A stretch of DNA of 64,000 bases from Macrocystis pyrifera (GCA_031763025.1 JASSKH010000017.1:4592041-4656040), one strand, 5' to 3'; shown: positions 50,961 to 63,378, counted from the stretch's first letter. A program made the numbers and translations. The notes: generated from the sequence alone by a model not told the origin.

Positions 50961-53189
50961 AGAGGTTCTTGGTGTCTGCAAATTTACTTGGCTAGCGCGT
51001 TTGCACGGGGGGTCCAGCGAAACGTAGATGAATCTCGAGGCGCCACCGTGGATAGCTGACTTTCGCTTCTCGGCTCCACTCGATATATATATACATTTTT
51101 TGCCGTTTGCCTGGACTTTGGGGGGTGGTTTTTCTACTTCTTGATGTTTTCCGAGTTTTCGGGTCGGGGTTTTTCTGCTCGGTGTGTTTCTGTTTTCTTT
51201 TTTTTTCTTTGGCTGGGTTGGGGACGGTTTTTGCGTATTTTGTCCTGCCTATCCCCCCGCTCAGTGTCGGGGCTGGTGTGGGTAATCGGGCCATTCATTT
51301 GTGGCACAGGACGCGTTGCCAGAGTTGTGGGCTGGGTTTAGGTGGTTCTTGGCGTATTCCGTGTTATTTTTCTTCTCTTTTTGGTATTCACTTTTTTTCC
51401 ATGAAACTTCCTCGCCCCCCCCCCCCCCCCCGTTACGGGTGGCATGGCGATGGCTTTGGTTGACGATTTATTCCTGCCCCTTAGGGCTAGGCCTTCCTTT
51501 CTATTGTTTTGACGTACCTTGTCGGCTTCGCTGCCTCGCAGTTCAGAGGTGTGGCAGTGGGTTTTGAGGAGCCGCATTTTCGACTCATGTTCTAGTTCGT
51601 GGAATCGGGGTTTCCATGAATTTCCCATAATTCTGCATATACGGCTCATCAGAGTGGGCTAGTGTTATAATACTGCCTTGAATTAGGCTGAAAACCCGGT
51701 AATTACCTGAGTTCAAGTATTGGGATCGTATTTGTAGTACTTGGGAGGCATATCGTAGATGGAAAACCAGGGGTTTTCCCAGCGAGGCACGAGCTCGGCT
51801 CTCAGTCTCCGCGCGCACGAAAGGAATACAGCTGCTCTTCTTCTATCTCTCAAGCAAACAACACACGTGGGTACCAAAGATTACCGACATAATAGCCAAA
51901 CCTGTCCAGGGATACAAGGTGTCCCGACCTTATCTTAACAACGGCTTGTCCAGAAGCTGGAAAGTGAAAGTGAGAGATAACCCCTCCCAAGAAATCACCC
52001 GATTGGCCTCTTAAACCAGGCACCCCACTCAAGACTCGCAACTGATACAATCTTCCCTCGTCGACTCGCATCTAATTGTTGTATGTGCAATTAACTGTGT
52101 TCATTTCACGCGGCAAATAAAAACAGGGCTACCTGGCACCAGACACCGCCTGGTATACGGTGCGGCTCTGTGTGTTCGTCACACTAAACTGCTATTTCCA
52201 CCCGTGAACATTCAGGACATCCAGTGTCCATGCATTATCCTAGACAGAGACAAGCTCGCGCGACAGGAGTTGCAGTAGTTGTACAATGTTTCTGCGCTGT
52301 GATGCGCATTTAGCACTGCAAAACCGGCTATCTCACTGAAAACGATCCCAATGCTGTATTACTGGCGCAGGTGCATGTGCCGCTGTGGTGGGCTGCGGCT
52401 GGTAGCGAGGTGTTGTTCCTGCGTCCCCGGAGTCGTCCCTGACTTGTTGTGTGCCCGCAGTCTCTGCCGGTTGGCAGCACCTGTCGCCTGTTTCGGTCCA
52501 GCTGGCGGGACATCTGTCCGCATCCATGACAATGCAACAACCGCCAACGCAGTAGCTTTATTATGTAGTTAGGGGCTTGACCACTACGGTAAACTCTGTC
52601 ACTTTCGCCGTTCCCATTCTTCTAGTAATCATATATATGCCAGTACGTAGTAGGCTGTGGAAGAGTCTGGTGCATCACTACCAACAACACGAAGCATAAA
52701 TGTATGTAGGATGTTGAATGCCCTTTACGAACCACGGTGAACATCTATCTCGTATCCCCGCCCAGTACGACCACGAGTAGTACCGATAGCCAGCACGCAG
52801 ACGCTCAGTCTGAGCCCCTGCTGGGGTGCCGTCTGTGTCGGCGCTGACTGGTCCCTCTCGTCACTCTCACCAGCTCCAACTGCGACTTCACAAAAAGAAA
52901 GACAATCAAACTGAGAACAGCGCTCGAATGCATTTCATCGAGGGCAATGTATTATATACTGGTATTCATCCAGGATGTGGGACATTTGTCCGGGCACGGC
53001 AGGTAGGTGTGTAATAGTTGTGAGAAGTATAATGTATTCCATTGTAATTGTAGTGTTCCCGTCCCAACCGGATAGTGATGGATACTGTCCTGGCTGTGGT
53101 TATCCCTCGCATTTCGCCTCTCGCCGTGATACGACACCGTATCGCACGCGTTTGTTACGGTGCCGATGCCGAAGTTGTACGTTGTCCCC

Positions 53190-53286
53190 CCCCCCCCCCG
53201 CGCCCCCATGGCATCGAAGGGATGCGAGGGTCTTTGGTCATACGACAACGGCCATGCATGATATCGAGTACACCCCCCCCCCCCCC
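53190..53286 (+). mobile_element. Poly-C-tailed SINE-like element, 5'-truncated
   Basis: It begins inside a C run with CATGGCATCGAAGGGATGCG and ends ATATCGAGTACA plus about 15 C. Confidence 0.85.
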
Positions 53287-53726
53287 GGCCTCAACCCTTC
53301 GTTTTCGGGATTCAAGAGAGAAAAGCGTTGGAATGAAGTGACCGTTTCAGCATTGGCCACACAAAGCAGCCCTTACAAGGCTGCTGCTGATCGCTTAGGG
53401 TTGGGGGTAGGGGGTGTACCCGAACTATCTATGTAGTACAATATTTATGGACGGAGATTTCCAAGAAGACGTGCGCAGCATGGATTCTGCACATGGTCGT
53501 GCTGCTGCACGCTCCCACTTCGAGTAGACGGATGACGGATGAAACGTATGTTTTTTTTTCGGTCGCTCTATCTGTCTTGGTCCCAAAAATATGAAACGAC
53601 GGGCATCCCAGCTTGTCTCCGCAATACTGCTGTACCGCCGTAACACCCTCCACCGCACGCCCCGCGAAGGACCTCCTCCTCCTCCTCCTGCTGAACGAGT
53701 GTGTCGAAATATATTTACGTTGAACG

Positions 53727-53764
53727 ACTGAGCTACTCAGTCAGCGCTGACTGAGTAGCTCAGT
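53727..53764. repeat. Perfect 38-bp palindrome
   Basis: ACTGAGCTACTCAGTCAGC is followed directly by its reverse complement. The right arm contains GTAGCTCAGTGG, like a tRNA A box. Confidence 0.95.
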
Positions 53765-54309
53765 GGTCTATCCTGTACATTGCGAACATCGATGTCTCGG
53801 CGGAGGGCTTTGCCCCCCGGGCTCCGACCCCGCAACACCTCACATATCGCCCGGCGGGCTCTCATGGCGGACGGGCGTATTCTTTGAAATATACAACCCA
53901 AAAACCAAAAATTGACGTGAGGACGATCATCACCCGCGGTCAATAGTGGGAGATGGAAGTACCCAGTACGTTCTACTTGAAGAAGACATTGGGCCAGAAG
54001 CTGATTTAGTCTTCTCATAGCTCGTAGCCCCATGAAATCTCGTGTACAGTTACTACCAGTAGTACGTACAGCAGTGCTGGTATGATATTGCGGGCACGTA
54101 AATCATCCGCAGCATCTATTTACTCGCGAAAGATCAAAGATCGAAAAAAGATCCATAATTTTATATTTTTGGGTTTGGTGGGTTTTCATATTCTACTTCG
54201 TGCGTTATGATAAAGGGGTGTTCCACAGCATAAAAAACCCGCGAAATTCGGGCAGGGAGCCACAGCAGCAGAAGCAGCGGCGTGCTGTGGGTCTGCGCAA
54301 CCACTCGTC

Positions 54310-54561
54310 ATGGAGTCCAGTGGCGAAATTTCACTGCCCACGTTCCCAGGGGCGTTTGAGAGGATGTGGAGCTTTGCGGAGGCGGACAGCGCCTTCTCCA
54401 ACGCCACAGAAGCGGAGTCGGAAATGACGGAACGAGGAGAAGCAGACGAAGGCTTCATAACTCCAAGGCAAACCTATTTCATGTGCTACGCCACGGACCT
54501 CCTCAGCGCGTACGAGCAGATCAAGAAGCGGAGCCTGTCGGGCGTGAGGGCCATCGATGAC
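54310..54561 (+). CDS. F-BAR gene exon with start codon
   Basis: 84 codons, donor GTGAGT. Acidic insert SNATEAESEMTERGEADEG before the first BAR helix. Confidence 0.85.
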
Positions 54562-57500
54562 GTGAGTGCCGTGGGCCTAGAGAACAATACGACGACACGC
54601 AGACATACCGCACGCTCGTTGCTTTTTGCCTGCGGGGTGGAATGGAATATGTACATCCGGCAGCAGTAGTACCCACACCCGTACTCAGATTGTCGCAACC
54701 ATCTCTCCTGTCGGCACCAACTACTATTAATACAGCAGTAGTATGCCGCTATGTCGCTATGCCGCGCGTGGTACCTCTTACTTGGGGATATGCTCGTAAA
54801 GACGACATGCCTGGTGCTGGTGCCTCGTGCCCTTGCCTTCGTGTCTAGTGCCTCGGTGTTTGTTTTTTGTAGTCCAAACAAAGTCACCTCCTGTGTATGT
54901 AAGACACGTGATAGCTCAAGCAGACCAAGGAAAAGCACGTGTGGGCACCTTAGCGTGTTGGTGCTTCTAGTGAAACATCGGCGAGCTCTCAACCTTTTCT
55001 CGAGCATATCTGGCAGTCTGGCAGGGATGGTAAACTCGTGCTGCTGCTGTACCACCTGGGGTAGTATTAATAGTTTCCGCATTTCGCAATGCTTAGCTGT
55101 CACGTATCGGTAATCATCCTTTTTAGCTGAAAATTGAAAACCATTACCGCTCGCCATTACCGCAACCGGAAATACCGCAAAAGGCTTTTAAATTCTGGAC
55201 ATGCATCCTTCAGGTTGAATCTTATGGGAGCCGAAACCGTAAAACAGAACTGGCATGCACGCCTGTTTTTCGTATGGCCCACGGATCCGTATATCGAGTT
55301 TCGTCTTTTCCTATCTTACGGTGTTTTGTGTAAGTATACCGAGGCCCCGTTTGAGTTGGGAGGACGTTGGAGGGAGGCGTTACCGCAATATTTGAATTCG
55401 GCGGATACACAGCAGTACACGGCAGCCACGCACCCTGTTTGGTACCGCCGGGTAACATGGAGCTTGCTGTCGCAGACTCGAGCTTCCTGGACTGAGTTGG
55501 CTTCCTTCGACGAAGGGTCCTCAAGCTTTGCAGTCTGCTGTAGCATCAAGAAGCAGTGCGTTGACATTGCAGAAAGTTCAAGCACACAACGAGAACCGCC
55601 AAGAGCATGCGGTGTAGACGGTTGTTCGCCATCACCACCAGAGCTTGGCGTCTCTAGCTACCGCTAGGGGCACCGTGTCAGAAATACCGAGATAGTACAG
55701 CAGTAGTAGCGATGATATGTACAACAAGTATTAGGCCCGCCAGGTTATGCCTCCTGTGTGGGGTTCAAAACCTTAGTTTCGGCCAGCTCTGGGACCGTAC
55801 AGAACTGGTGTCTGGTTTCGTCTGGCCAGGCCATTTCTGATCGAATTGCAAGAAAATACTGCAGAGATTTCTGTTTTTTTGTCCATCGACAAGATTCGAT
55901 AAATCAGATCTGGCACGAAATTCTTCTTGGATCTCTCTACAAACCTTGTTTTGTCTTCCGGTTTCGGCTCCCATAAGAGTCAGCCTTATCATCGTCGTTC
56001 AAAGAAATCGCGAAAATCCTTGCCAAAACGAAAAAAAACCCTGATGTGCCACCTCCGCGCGCTATTAATCGTCAAAAATTCCAGGCGTATCCAGTGTCTA
56101 TGAAGGCGCTTTTTACGAGGGAACTTTTCATAAAGAAAATTACCGGTGATTACCTCGTACCGGCTACTACTACCGTCCCTGGAAAAACGTACCTGGTTTA
56201 TATCTGATACTCTAAACATCCCTGTTCGTGACCTTTCTTCCTTTCTTTCGCTTACTTCTCACTTCCCTGCTTGCTTTATCATTATCCACAATTGATTATT
56301 GAGCGAGTCAACAAGCTCTCTGCCCTAACAGTGGTCATAACGGCATAGCATAGTGCAGAGCGTGCCGAGGGGTTTTCTGCACGCGGGCCCCAGTGACTCT
56401 TACTTCTTCGAGTTTGGCTGACCCACTCCGCTTCCTGGCGATTCCACCCAACAACTAATCCATGGAGTGAGACAATAATTTTTTCGCACGCGGGGTTTGT
56501 CGGCGGGCGCGGCGCGGGTCGGGGCGCGGAGCCCCGACCCGGGCGCCCCGACCCGCTCCCCGCCGCCCCGCGTGTGAAGTGTGGTGGTTAAATACTCGTA
56601 CGTAGTGCATTCAGTTCGCAATCCTATCGTTGTTTAACGTGCTCATCGAAGAGAAACAATGGATGCTGGCAGCGAAGAAACCGAGCAAGTGGTCCGGACA
56701 CGTTGAAGAAGCGGCAGAGCAGCACATGAAGCGCTGGTTCGTTAAGGAGAAGGAGAATGTAGCAAAACGACGAGCGCTTGAGGTACAAAATGCGCAACAA
56801 ACTAATTAGGACACCGCTGGGCCCGAGGCCCGGGGGGGGGGGGAAGAAGAGCCGCGTTGAAGGAGGCGTAGCAACAGCAGCTAGGCCGGTTATAGAAAGT
56901 GAAGGCACCCGCCGAAACTTTCTAGATGAAACGCCCGGTGACTACTACCTACGGGTATTACTGGTGTTACAATCCTTGTTGTTTTTTATTGTCTTATTCC
57001 CTGCCAAGCCGATGGTACCCCCTGCCATTTTGCGTCGCCTGGGTTACCTTGTTGTTTGGTTTGTGTGACCCTTTGCTACTCTTCCCTTTTTTTCCGACTC
57101 CTTTTTTGGCCCACCCCTTGGTCCGTCTGTCTCTTGTCGTCTTTGTGTCAGTTGTGTCGTCCTTGATACACCAACTCAACTGGACATTGGACTGCTCGTT
57201 TTTTGTTCGTTGTTGGCTCTTTGTCTCTACCCTCTTCTTGTCTTCTTGCATTCCGTCTGGTCTTCTTGTGGCGTCCTTGTGTTTGTCCATCAGCTGGACA
57301 CATCATAGCTCTGATCGTACCAGCAAACAGCAACCTTGTCCTCGGGAGTCGGCCTGCGCCCTGAGCTCATGTTTGGTTCGTTTTTCTTCCTTTTTATTTT
57401 CTTCTTTTTTTCCCTTTCTTTCTTCTTTTTTTTTTTTTTCCCCCCTCTCGGCGTTGTTCTTTTTTTTTTTCCCTTTTCTTTTTTTCGAGTGAACATACAA

Positions 57501-60500
57501 TACCATGGATATGTTCCTGGTGTTTTGGTTGCTTGCAAGTGTGTACGAGATGGCATACCACAGCTTGCTATTAATAGTACCGTTTCCCTTGCGGACTGTA
57601 CTACACTGCCGTGCGCACTATTTCGTACTTGCTTGTTTTCTCCCATCGAGATGCATTTTCGTTACAACCTGTTTTGTGACCACGGTCAGGATTTCGGGGA
57701 AGTGAGCTCGTGTGAGAACATCATCATCATACATCAATCGTAGAGCTCGTCTACAAGTAGTGCTGCTGCTGTGTGTAGTGCGCACAGCAGCAGTATATCG
57801 TGACTCAGTAGAGTCTGTCTATACCCCTCAATCCTGCTGCAGCTGGTACTGAGTACTTGAAGAACAAGAACTGCTCGTACTCGCACGCTTGCTGCTGCTA
57901 TTACGGTGGACCATAGTTAATAGGACCAAATATTGTTAGTAAAAATAGGTAAATATATAGAGTTTTGTGTGTACCGTAGGTCCTATTTACTGCGGTCCCT
58001 CGTAATAGTCGTCTCCGTGCTACTCGTACTCCGCGGAAACAGTATTTATTTTTTGTTCTCTCGACATCAAAACATGCCATGTTCGACCTGGTACCATACT
58101 TGTCCGGAAGTGTAAGGGCCCATCTTATCGAGGGCTTTCGGTTCTTTGAATTTGACTTGATTTTTTTATTTATATTTAATTTAAGGGCCCCTCTTATCGA
58201 GGACTTTCGGTTCTTTCAATTTGACTTGATTTTTTTTTTCTAATTTAATTTGCATCTGACTGAACGAAATTTAGTGTCCCCCGTTAAGATGGGCTCTAAG
58301 GAACGGTGGGGGTAATGATATCAATACCCAGACGGCCCTTACATTTCCGGACATAATCTTGATGAATAGTCGTGGTTTGTCTTCACATGGAACATGTGAA
58401 TTATCCGGAAAACGGTGTACCGGCGGGTTAATTCGCGACTGGCCGGTAGTGGTACATGGAATACCTGAATATATGCAAGCAGAAAACGCCTTCTATGGAC
58501 AACGCTCATTGGCCAAGGCGCCGCTGTACCGTGATGTGGCTAGAAACCTCACGTTGCACCGACTCCTAACTACTCAAGATTGGTGTTCGGTTTTCCCGTT
58601 TTCAGAGTTTTAGGGCCTAGGGGTTAACGGTAACCGGTAGGGTTCGACGTTTTATCGCTCACAGAAGGACAACACGGCAACCGATACGCCCATCACACCC
58701 GAGCAACCTCAACCCAGTCAACTTTGCAACTGAACAAGACCGCAGCATAGCACACGTCCCACGGACAGTGGTGGATATCGTCGTCGAAAACAGCGCGGTC
58801 GGTATCGAAAAAAAATACCGTCGCTCGAAAACGTTGTCGCTTTTTCTTCTTTTGTTTTTTTTTTTTTTTCCGGTTTGCATGTCCCAAATCGAGGACTGCT
58901 TTCGTGCGTATTGTATCCTTGTGTTTCGTCGGTATGTATTGCCTCCGTATTTTCACGGCATTCCGGACAATCGCATCCGCACTGAGCATGATGCACACGT
59001 ACACGTCAACCCTTTTAGAATTGCAGTCCCGTCAACCCGCTAAAATTCTAAGTACTTTGTCCCCAAAACGGGACTGCACTCCAAGGAGGGTTAAATGGGG
59101 TTCGAAAAGTACCTGAACAGCGTGATACCGTAAAACGGTACGAGTGTTTGATATTTCCGATATCGGTATACCTGGTATACGAAGTACATCGGTACGAAGT
59201 AAAATACCGATGCCTTTCTACGGTGTTGCCGGTACGGTGTTATTCCGGTATCCGGTACTGCCGACGCAGCATCACCTAACAGAGAGCATTACCGCTTTTG
59301 GAGTTCAGAGGTCAAAGTGCAGAACACGCGATGTATTGCCTGGGCCATCTCGATGCGTCGGTGTGGCTTGATGCGAACACCCCGAGTAGACGGCGGTTCC
59401 GAGAAACTCGGCGCGGCCGATCGCCGAGGAGCCACGACGTGCTGGGCCACCTCCCTTCCTCCACGGAAGGGAGAGCGTGAGCGTGTGTTTTTATGTACGT
59501 GTATAATACCTGGTACGCAGTAGCGGACAAACCTTGATCGTGAATCTTCCACAAAATGTACCTATTTTTTCGCTGTATTTGTATACCTCGCACTGCACAC
59601 CTCGTACGCGCATGTATGCGTATTCATACGTACTACTCTGTATGAACATAACTACAATGACCTTTTTCGTTGAATACTTGTATTAGTTGTGCAAACGGCC
59701 CGTGTGTTTGGGGTCGACACCTCGTACGCGCATGTATGCATATTCATACGTACTACTCTGTATGAACCGAACTACAATGACCTTTTTCGTTGAATACTTG
59801 TATTAGTTGTGCAAACGGCCCGTGTGTTTCGGGTCGACACCACGTACGTGGGATACGTTTGTCTCCGTGGGTCAGCGTGTCCCGACTGCCTGCCCCGAGT
59901 TGTTCCGTGGGTTCGTGGGTGTATCGTACGTACCTGCTGGGGGGGGCCGAGCAGGGAGCCCAGGGGCTCCGACTTTCCCCCGATGACCCAACCAACGCTG
60001 TGTGTGTTGTCCTCTCCGAAGGTGGTTTTCTCTCCGTTGCGTGCTAACTGCTGTAATTTTGCTCCGTGGGACGAATGTATGCTGTGTTCTTGTTTCGACG
60101 GGGTTGAGTTGAAATAAACACGCCGGGATCTGGTTGGCGTTTTGCGCGGGTCGGTGTTCTGTGTGTGTTGTCCTCACGTCAACCCGTCATTTTTACGTAC
60201 CCAATGGCATCAGAAAGTACACCCAGTTTTGTCTTGATTCTTCCTCCTAGAGAGGGTCAAAGCACATGCGAGACAGAGAACACGAGAAAACCAAAATGAT
60301 CGCACGTGGACCGAGGTGAGAGCTGCAGCGGTGAAACATCACGACAGCAGTCATTGAGCAAGTGACATAAATGACCAACGTACTTGATACGAAAACACAA
60401 CAAATCAAGCTAAAAAAATAACAAAATAGGACCTACGATATACCAAGTGAAAAACAAATAAACCCCAAAGGAATCCTGTTCTGAACGCCATAAAACAACG

Positions 60501-61205
60501 AAGCCGAGGAACCTACAGTACGCCGCAAAACCGATGACAACCAACCTGGGTAGTTGTAACAGGAGTCGGTGGTCCGCAGGGTGTGTGTCCAGTGTCCAGA
60601 CTACGTTACAGCGGTGCCTTGGCCAATGAGGGCTGCCGACGTGAAAAGGTGTATTCTGTAGCAGATTTTCCCTCTACGAGTACCTTAAAGTGGCGCAGAA
60701 CACCCCCCATATACCTTGTTCTGGATACTTTCCAACGTGAAAACCTCTGCGGTAGTTCTAACTCCAAGTACGATACCCCCCCCCCCCCTTTTTCCAGGCA
60801 TTTGTACAAGAATTGAGGAGTTTTCTCGTAAACATTTTTTTTTTTTTTTTGTTTCTGTCCCTTTTATGATGTTTGCCCTACTTTTTTCTCTCTCCCCTCC
60901 CACCATGGTCATAACTCAGATCCCTCGCGTCAGTGGGCGCCAACAGGCGCAGCATGGAAAACCAACATGCTTTCATGCATTTCATACATTCTACGTATAC
61001 TCAAGCACGTGTTAATTCTGTCCGGCTTATGTTCCGACCGCCATCACCGCTTCCCGCCCCCCCGCCCCCCCCCCCCCCCCGGACTCCCGCCGCCTCCTCT
61101 TCCTCCTCCTCCTCGTCCTCCTGGGTCCAGCTCTGCGTCATGATCAAGTCCAGGGTGGGACTGGAAGAGACCTACGCGAAAGGGCTGGAGAAAGTGTCCA
61201 ACCAG
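54310..61205 (+). CDS. F-BAR domain protein, N-terminal part (two exons visible)
   Basis: F-BAR proteins bind and bend membranes and link them to actin (family knowledge). Exon 54310-54561 starts ATG and encodes MESSGEISLPTFPGAFERM, an acidic stretch, and YATDLLSAYEQIKKRSLSGV then RAIDD. Exon 61131-61205 encodes LCVMIKSRVGLEETYAKGLE and KVSNQ. Joined in phase 0 they give the FCH signature: a helix ending in a G...I.D motif, then L...IK.R...EE.YAKGLEK. The intron is 6.6 kb and holds at least four inverted-repeat elements. Further exons must lie beyond 61206, possibly outside the window; I could not find them. The start Met is supported by the open, conserved-looking N-terminus. A 5' UTR intron is possible. 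Confidence 0.88.
55213..55985. mobile_element. 773-bp inverted-repeat element
   Basis: Ends GAATCTTATGGGAGCCGAAA and TTTCGGCTCCCATAAGAGTC form imperfect inverted repeats of about 36 bp. A 177-codon frame (55134-55667) overlaps its left half but begins outside the element. No DDE motif is seen, so it is probably non-autonomous. Confidence 0.7.
56488..56576. repeat. Large GC-rich hairpin
   Basis: CACGCGGGG...CCCCGCGTG outer arms enclose an inner stem GGGTCGGGGC/GCCCCGACCC and a third half GCCCCGACCC. It is nearly pure G/C and sharply unlike its flanks. Confidence 0.88.
56612..56809 (+). other. Short unassigned coding-like frame
   Basis: Open frame with no good start upstream. It reads LIEEKQWMLAAKKPSKWSGH and VEEAAEQHMKRWFVKEKENV and stops at 56807. 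Lys/Glu/Trp-rich and amphipathic, 36 bp after the GC hairpin. It could be a remnant of a transposon protein or an exon; no family is recognised. Confidence 0.35.
57370..57492 (+). repeat. Long T-rich pyrimidine tract
   Basis: About 120 bases of T with C, no coding signal. In the F-BAR intron. Confidence 0.9.
57899..58007. mobile_element. Inverted-repeat element, family A, copy 6
   Basis: TATTACGGTGGACCATAG and CTGCGGTCCCTCGTAATA around the shared AT-rich core. Confidence 0.9.
58101..58353. mobile_element. 253-bp inverted-repeat element, TGTCCGGAAGTGTAAGGG
   Basis: Left TGTCCGGAAGTGTAAGGGCC and right GGCCCTTACATTTCCGGACA are complementary with one mismatch. A block with TTATCGAGG...TTTCGGTTCTTT is duplicated inside at about 58131 and 58195. 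Confidence 0.85.
58470..58540 (+). repeat. Repeated block CTCATTGGCCAAGGCGCC, copy 1
   Basis: GCTCATTGGCCAAGGCGCCG and CTGTACCGTG recur inverted at 60600-60655. Both copies would encode RQPSLAKAPL or GQRSLAKAPL, in frames of 84 and 67 codons. Confidence 0.6.
59008..59092. mobile_element. Inverted-repeat element, family B, copy 5
   Basis: Ends AACCCTTTTAGAATTGCAGT and ACTGCACTCCAAGGAGGGTT. Core TTTGTCCCCAAAACGGGAC. Confidence 0.8.
59598..59838. repeat. 120-bp tandem duplication
   Basis: Two units start at 59598 and 59718 with CACCTCGTACGCGCATGTAT and differ at only a few bases. Confidence 0.95.
60600..60660 (-). repeat. Repeated block CTCATTGGCCAAGGCACC, copy 2
   Basis: Inverted partner of 58470-58540, about 2.1 kb away. 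The two may be ends of one element or two dispersed copies. Confidence 0.6.
61131..61205 (+). CDS. F-BAR gene exon with EETYAKGLEK
   Basis: 25 codons. The acceptor follows an exceptionally long pyrimidine tract (61050-61130). Donor GTGAGG. Confidence 0.93.
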
Positions 61206-63347
61206 GTGAGGAGGATGCTGCTGCTATAAACTGCCGTGCTTGGTAGGATATAACACGCGAGATTAATAAACTCCCCGGATAATTGTCTTCGCTGATCTCT
61301 ACGGCGGGGAGAGTTGAAGCACGGAGCATCGTGTCCGTCTATGGAAATATGAACTACGTCTCTCCGAGCGAGAATCTTTTCCAACTTCGCAATGTTTTTT
61401 CGTTGTGCGTGCCTCCCTTATTATTGGAGAAGGACCGGCTGGCAAGGTCACCCCCGAGGGTGTTTTATCTTGCGTGTTGCTGCTGCTGCTGCTGCTGCTG
61501 CTGGATGCATGTGGGCAAACACGCCGTAAAATTTTGTTTCTTTCGTGCGTTTTTCAGGGGTGGTACAGGACACATGTCACCTGGTACATACGTGGGTATC
61601 AACTTTACTTTTTTTCGACTTGGGCATTTATTTATCCTCCGGCCGTGGTTCCTTTCGCGTGCTCTCGGCCACGGGGCACGTGGGAGCCCCGCGTGTACAC
61701 ACGGTTCACGTTTGGACCCCGGCCGAGGTCCGTAGCGCATGCTCTGGGGGTTCAGAGTCGCTATAACTGAGCAAGTAACTACGAACGGAATCTGTTTCCC
61801 AGAGCCAGAGCCTGCCGGGACAATGCAAATCCCAGATTTTTTTGGGTGTTTTGATTTTTTTGTTCTGCTGCTGTACTACGCTGTCCTTCCAGCTCTCGGG
61901 CTGTGAACTTTGCGACAGCCACGGTACAACAGCAGTCCCACATCAATCCGTTCCCTTCGTGACAGCGACGTGCCGTGCTTCTGCGTGTGTGCGTGTGTAT
62001 GCCATGCTTCCCGTCTTCGTAGGAAATCTAAACGAATGCATACCGGTATTCTCAAAGAGCGGTGTATTTGCGGGGGCAGGACGTTAGCAAAACCACATTT
62101 TATCGGAATTACGAAGCAAGGCGCAGCCACGGGGTTTTCTACTCCTGCATCGACAGCAGCGGTTCAACAGCAGTACAACAGCACCAGAGAAGATGTAAAC
62201 TCGTGACTACAGCAGAAGCAGCAGTACATTTTCGACTCCAATTGCTCAAGTCAAACACACATCGTCGAACCTAGCTCATAATCATAGACATACTACATAG
62301 GAACCCCTCCGTACTCCTTTTTCCACTCAAGACACCCCCGGGATTTCAAGTCAACCTTATCCTGAAGGGGAACCTTGTATATGTAAATATATACATATAC
62401 GTATTAAAAAAAATAGGCGACTGGACGGGTCCATGCGGGAGTTCTCATAGGAACGACGGTGCGTGCCACACTATCTCACATGCGGGGCGACAGAAAAAAT
62501 CAAGAAAGAATAACCGATACCTCTCACATGCACACAGCAGCAGCAAGGCAGCAGCAGGTGTTGGGTCATGTCGGTGCCAGTGCCGGCGGCGATGAAATCA
62601 CCGAGCTGTACGTGGCGATGTGTGTGTGTGCGGCGATAATTTTCTAGATTTTTGGAACAGGAGATATCGTAGCGGGCTGGGGTTGCGGATGGTTCGCGCG
62701 CTAAAAACGTTGTGAGCATTTGATCCCGGAGCAGCCGTGCCGGGAGACTGGACACGATACGGTATTGGAGCTGATATGTTCTAATGCTAACTGAACCGTT
62801 GCCTCATCGGTTTATGTGCCGGTATTTTGCGCTGTGTCTTACCTGGTCATCAGGAAGCGAGCCCATCATCATCATCGCGTACACACCAGCACAAGCTGCT
62901 CTAAAGGCCACACCCCAATGCATGCTATAGATAGCGCGGTACTCGTTCGACTGGCTGGGTGACAATTATGTTTCAAACCCAGACGTCTAGAGAACGTGTT
63001 GGGTTGGTTCTCCGTCCGCGTCTGACTTTTTGTCTATTTTGCTGTGGTTGTGCAAAACAATTCACTTACGTACCCACACCCCAGACAATGAGTTTCTGGT
63101 GTGAAGCACGCCTTTGCCTGCTTCGGACACGGCTCCATCTCCCACACTCGAATGAGTTGCCAGCTTGGTCCCGGGGCGTTTCCCCAAACCAATGATAAGG
63201 GGGGACGTTGACGTGTAGCGTGAGACAGGGGCGCTTTCTGGCAGTTTTGTTTCGACAGGAGGCGTTTACTCCGTATTTTGCCTGGTTTTTCGCTCAAAAA
63301 TAGTTCCCCGGGGGCGTTTACCGTGATGGGGGCGTTTTTGTCGCATT

Positions 63348-63352
<5 letters not shown>

Positions 63353-63378
<26 letters not shown>

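Larger units (their letters stand above)
42833..54309. other. Intergenic region
   Basis: It holds triplet and homopolymer runs, a 44-bp tandem repeat, the TAACATAATGTTA array, a Ty3/gypsy fossil, one SINE copy and a 38-bp palindrome. Between 51.0 and 53.2 kb and between 43.3 and 44.8 kb I see nothing supportable. Confidence 0.5.

Noticed and set aside
51000-53180. Searched for genes between the retroelement fossil and the F-BAR gene
   Set aside because: Only short frames in T-rich or mixed DNA were found; nothing to support.
53745-53830. Possible tRNA gene starting GAGTAGCTCAGTGG
   Set aside because: No B box (GGTTCGA-type) and no acceptor stem pairing downstream; the A-box likeness falls in the arm of a palindrome.
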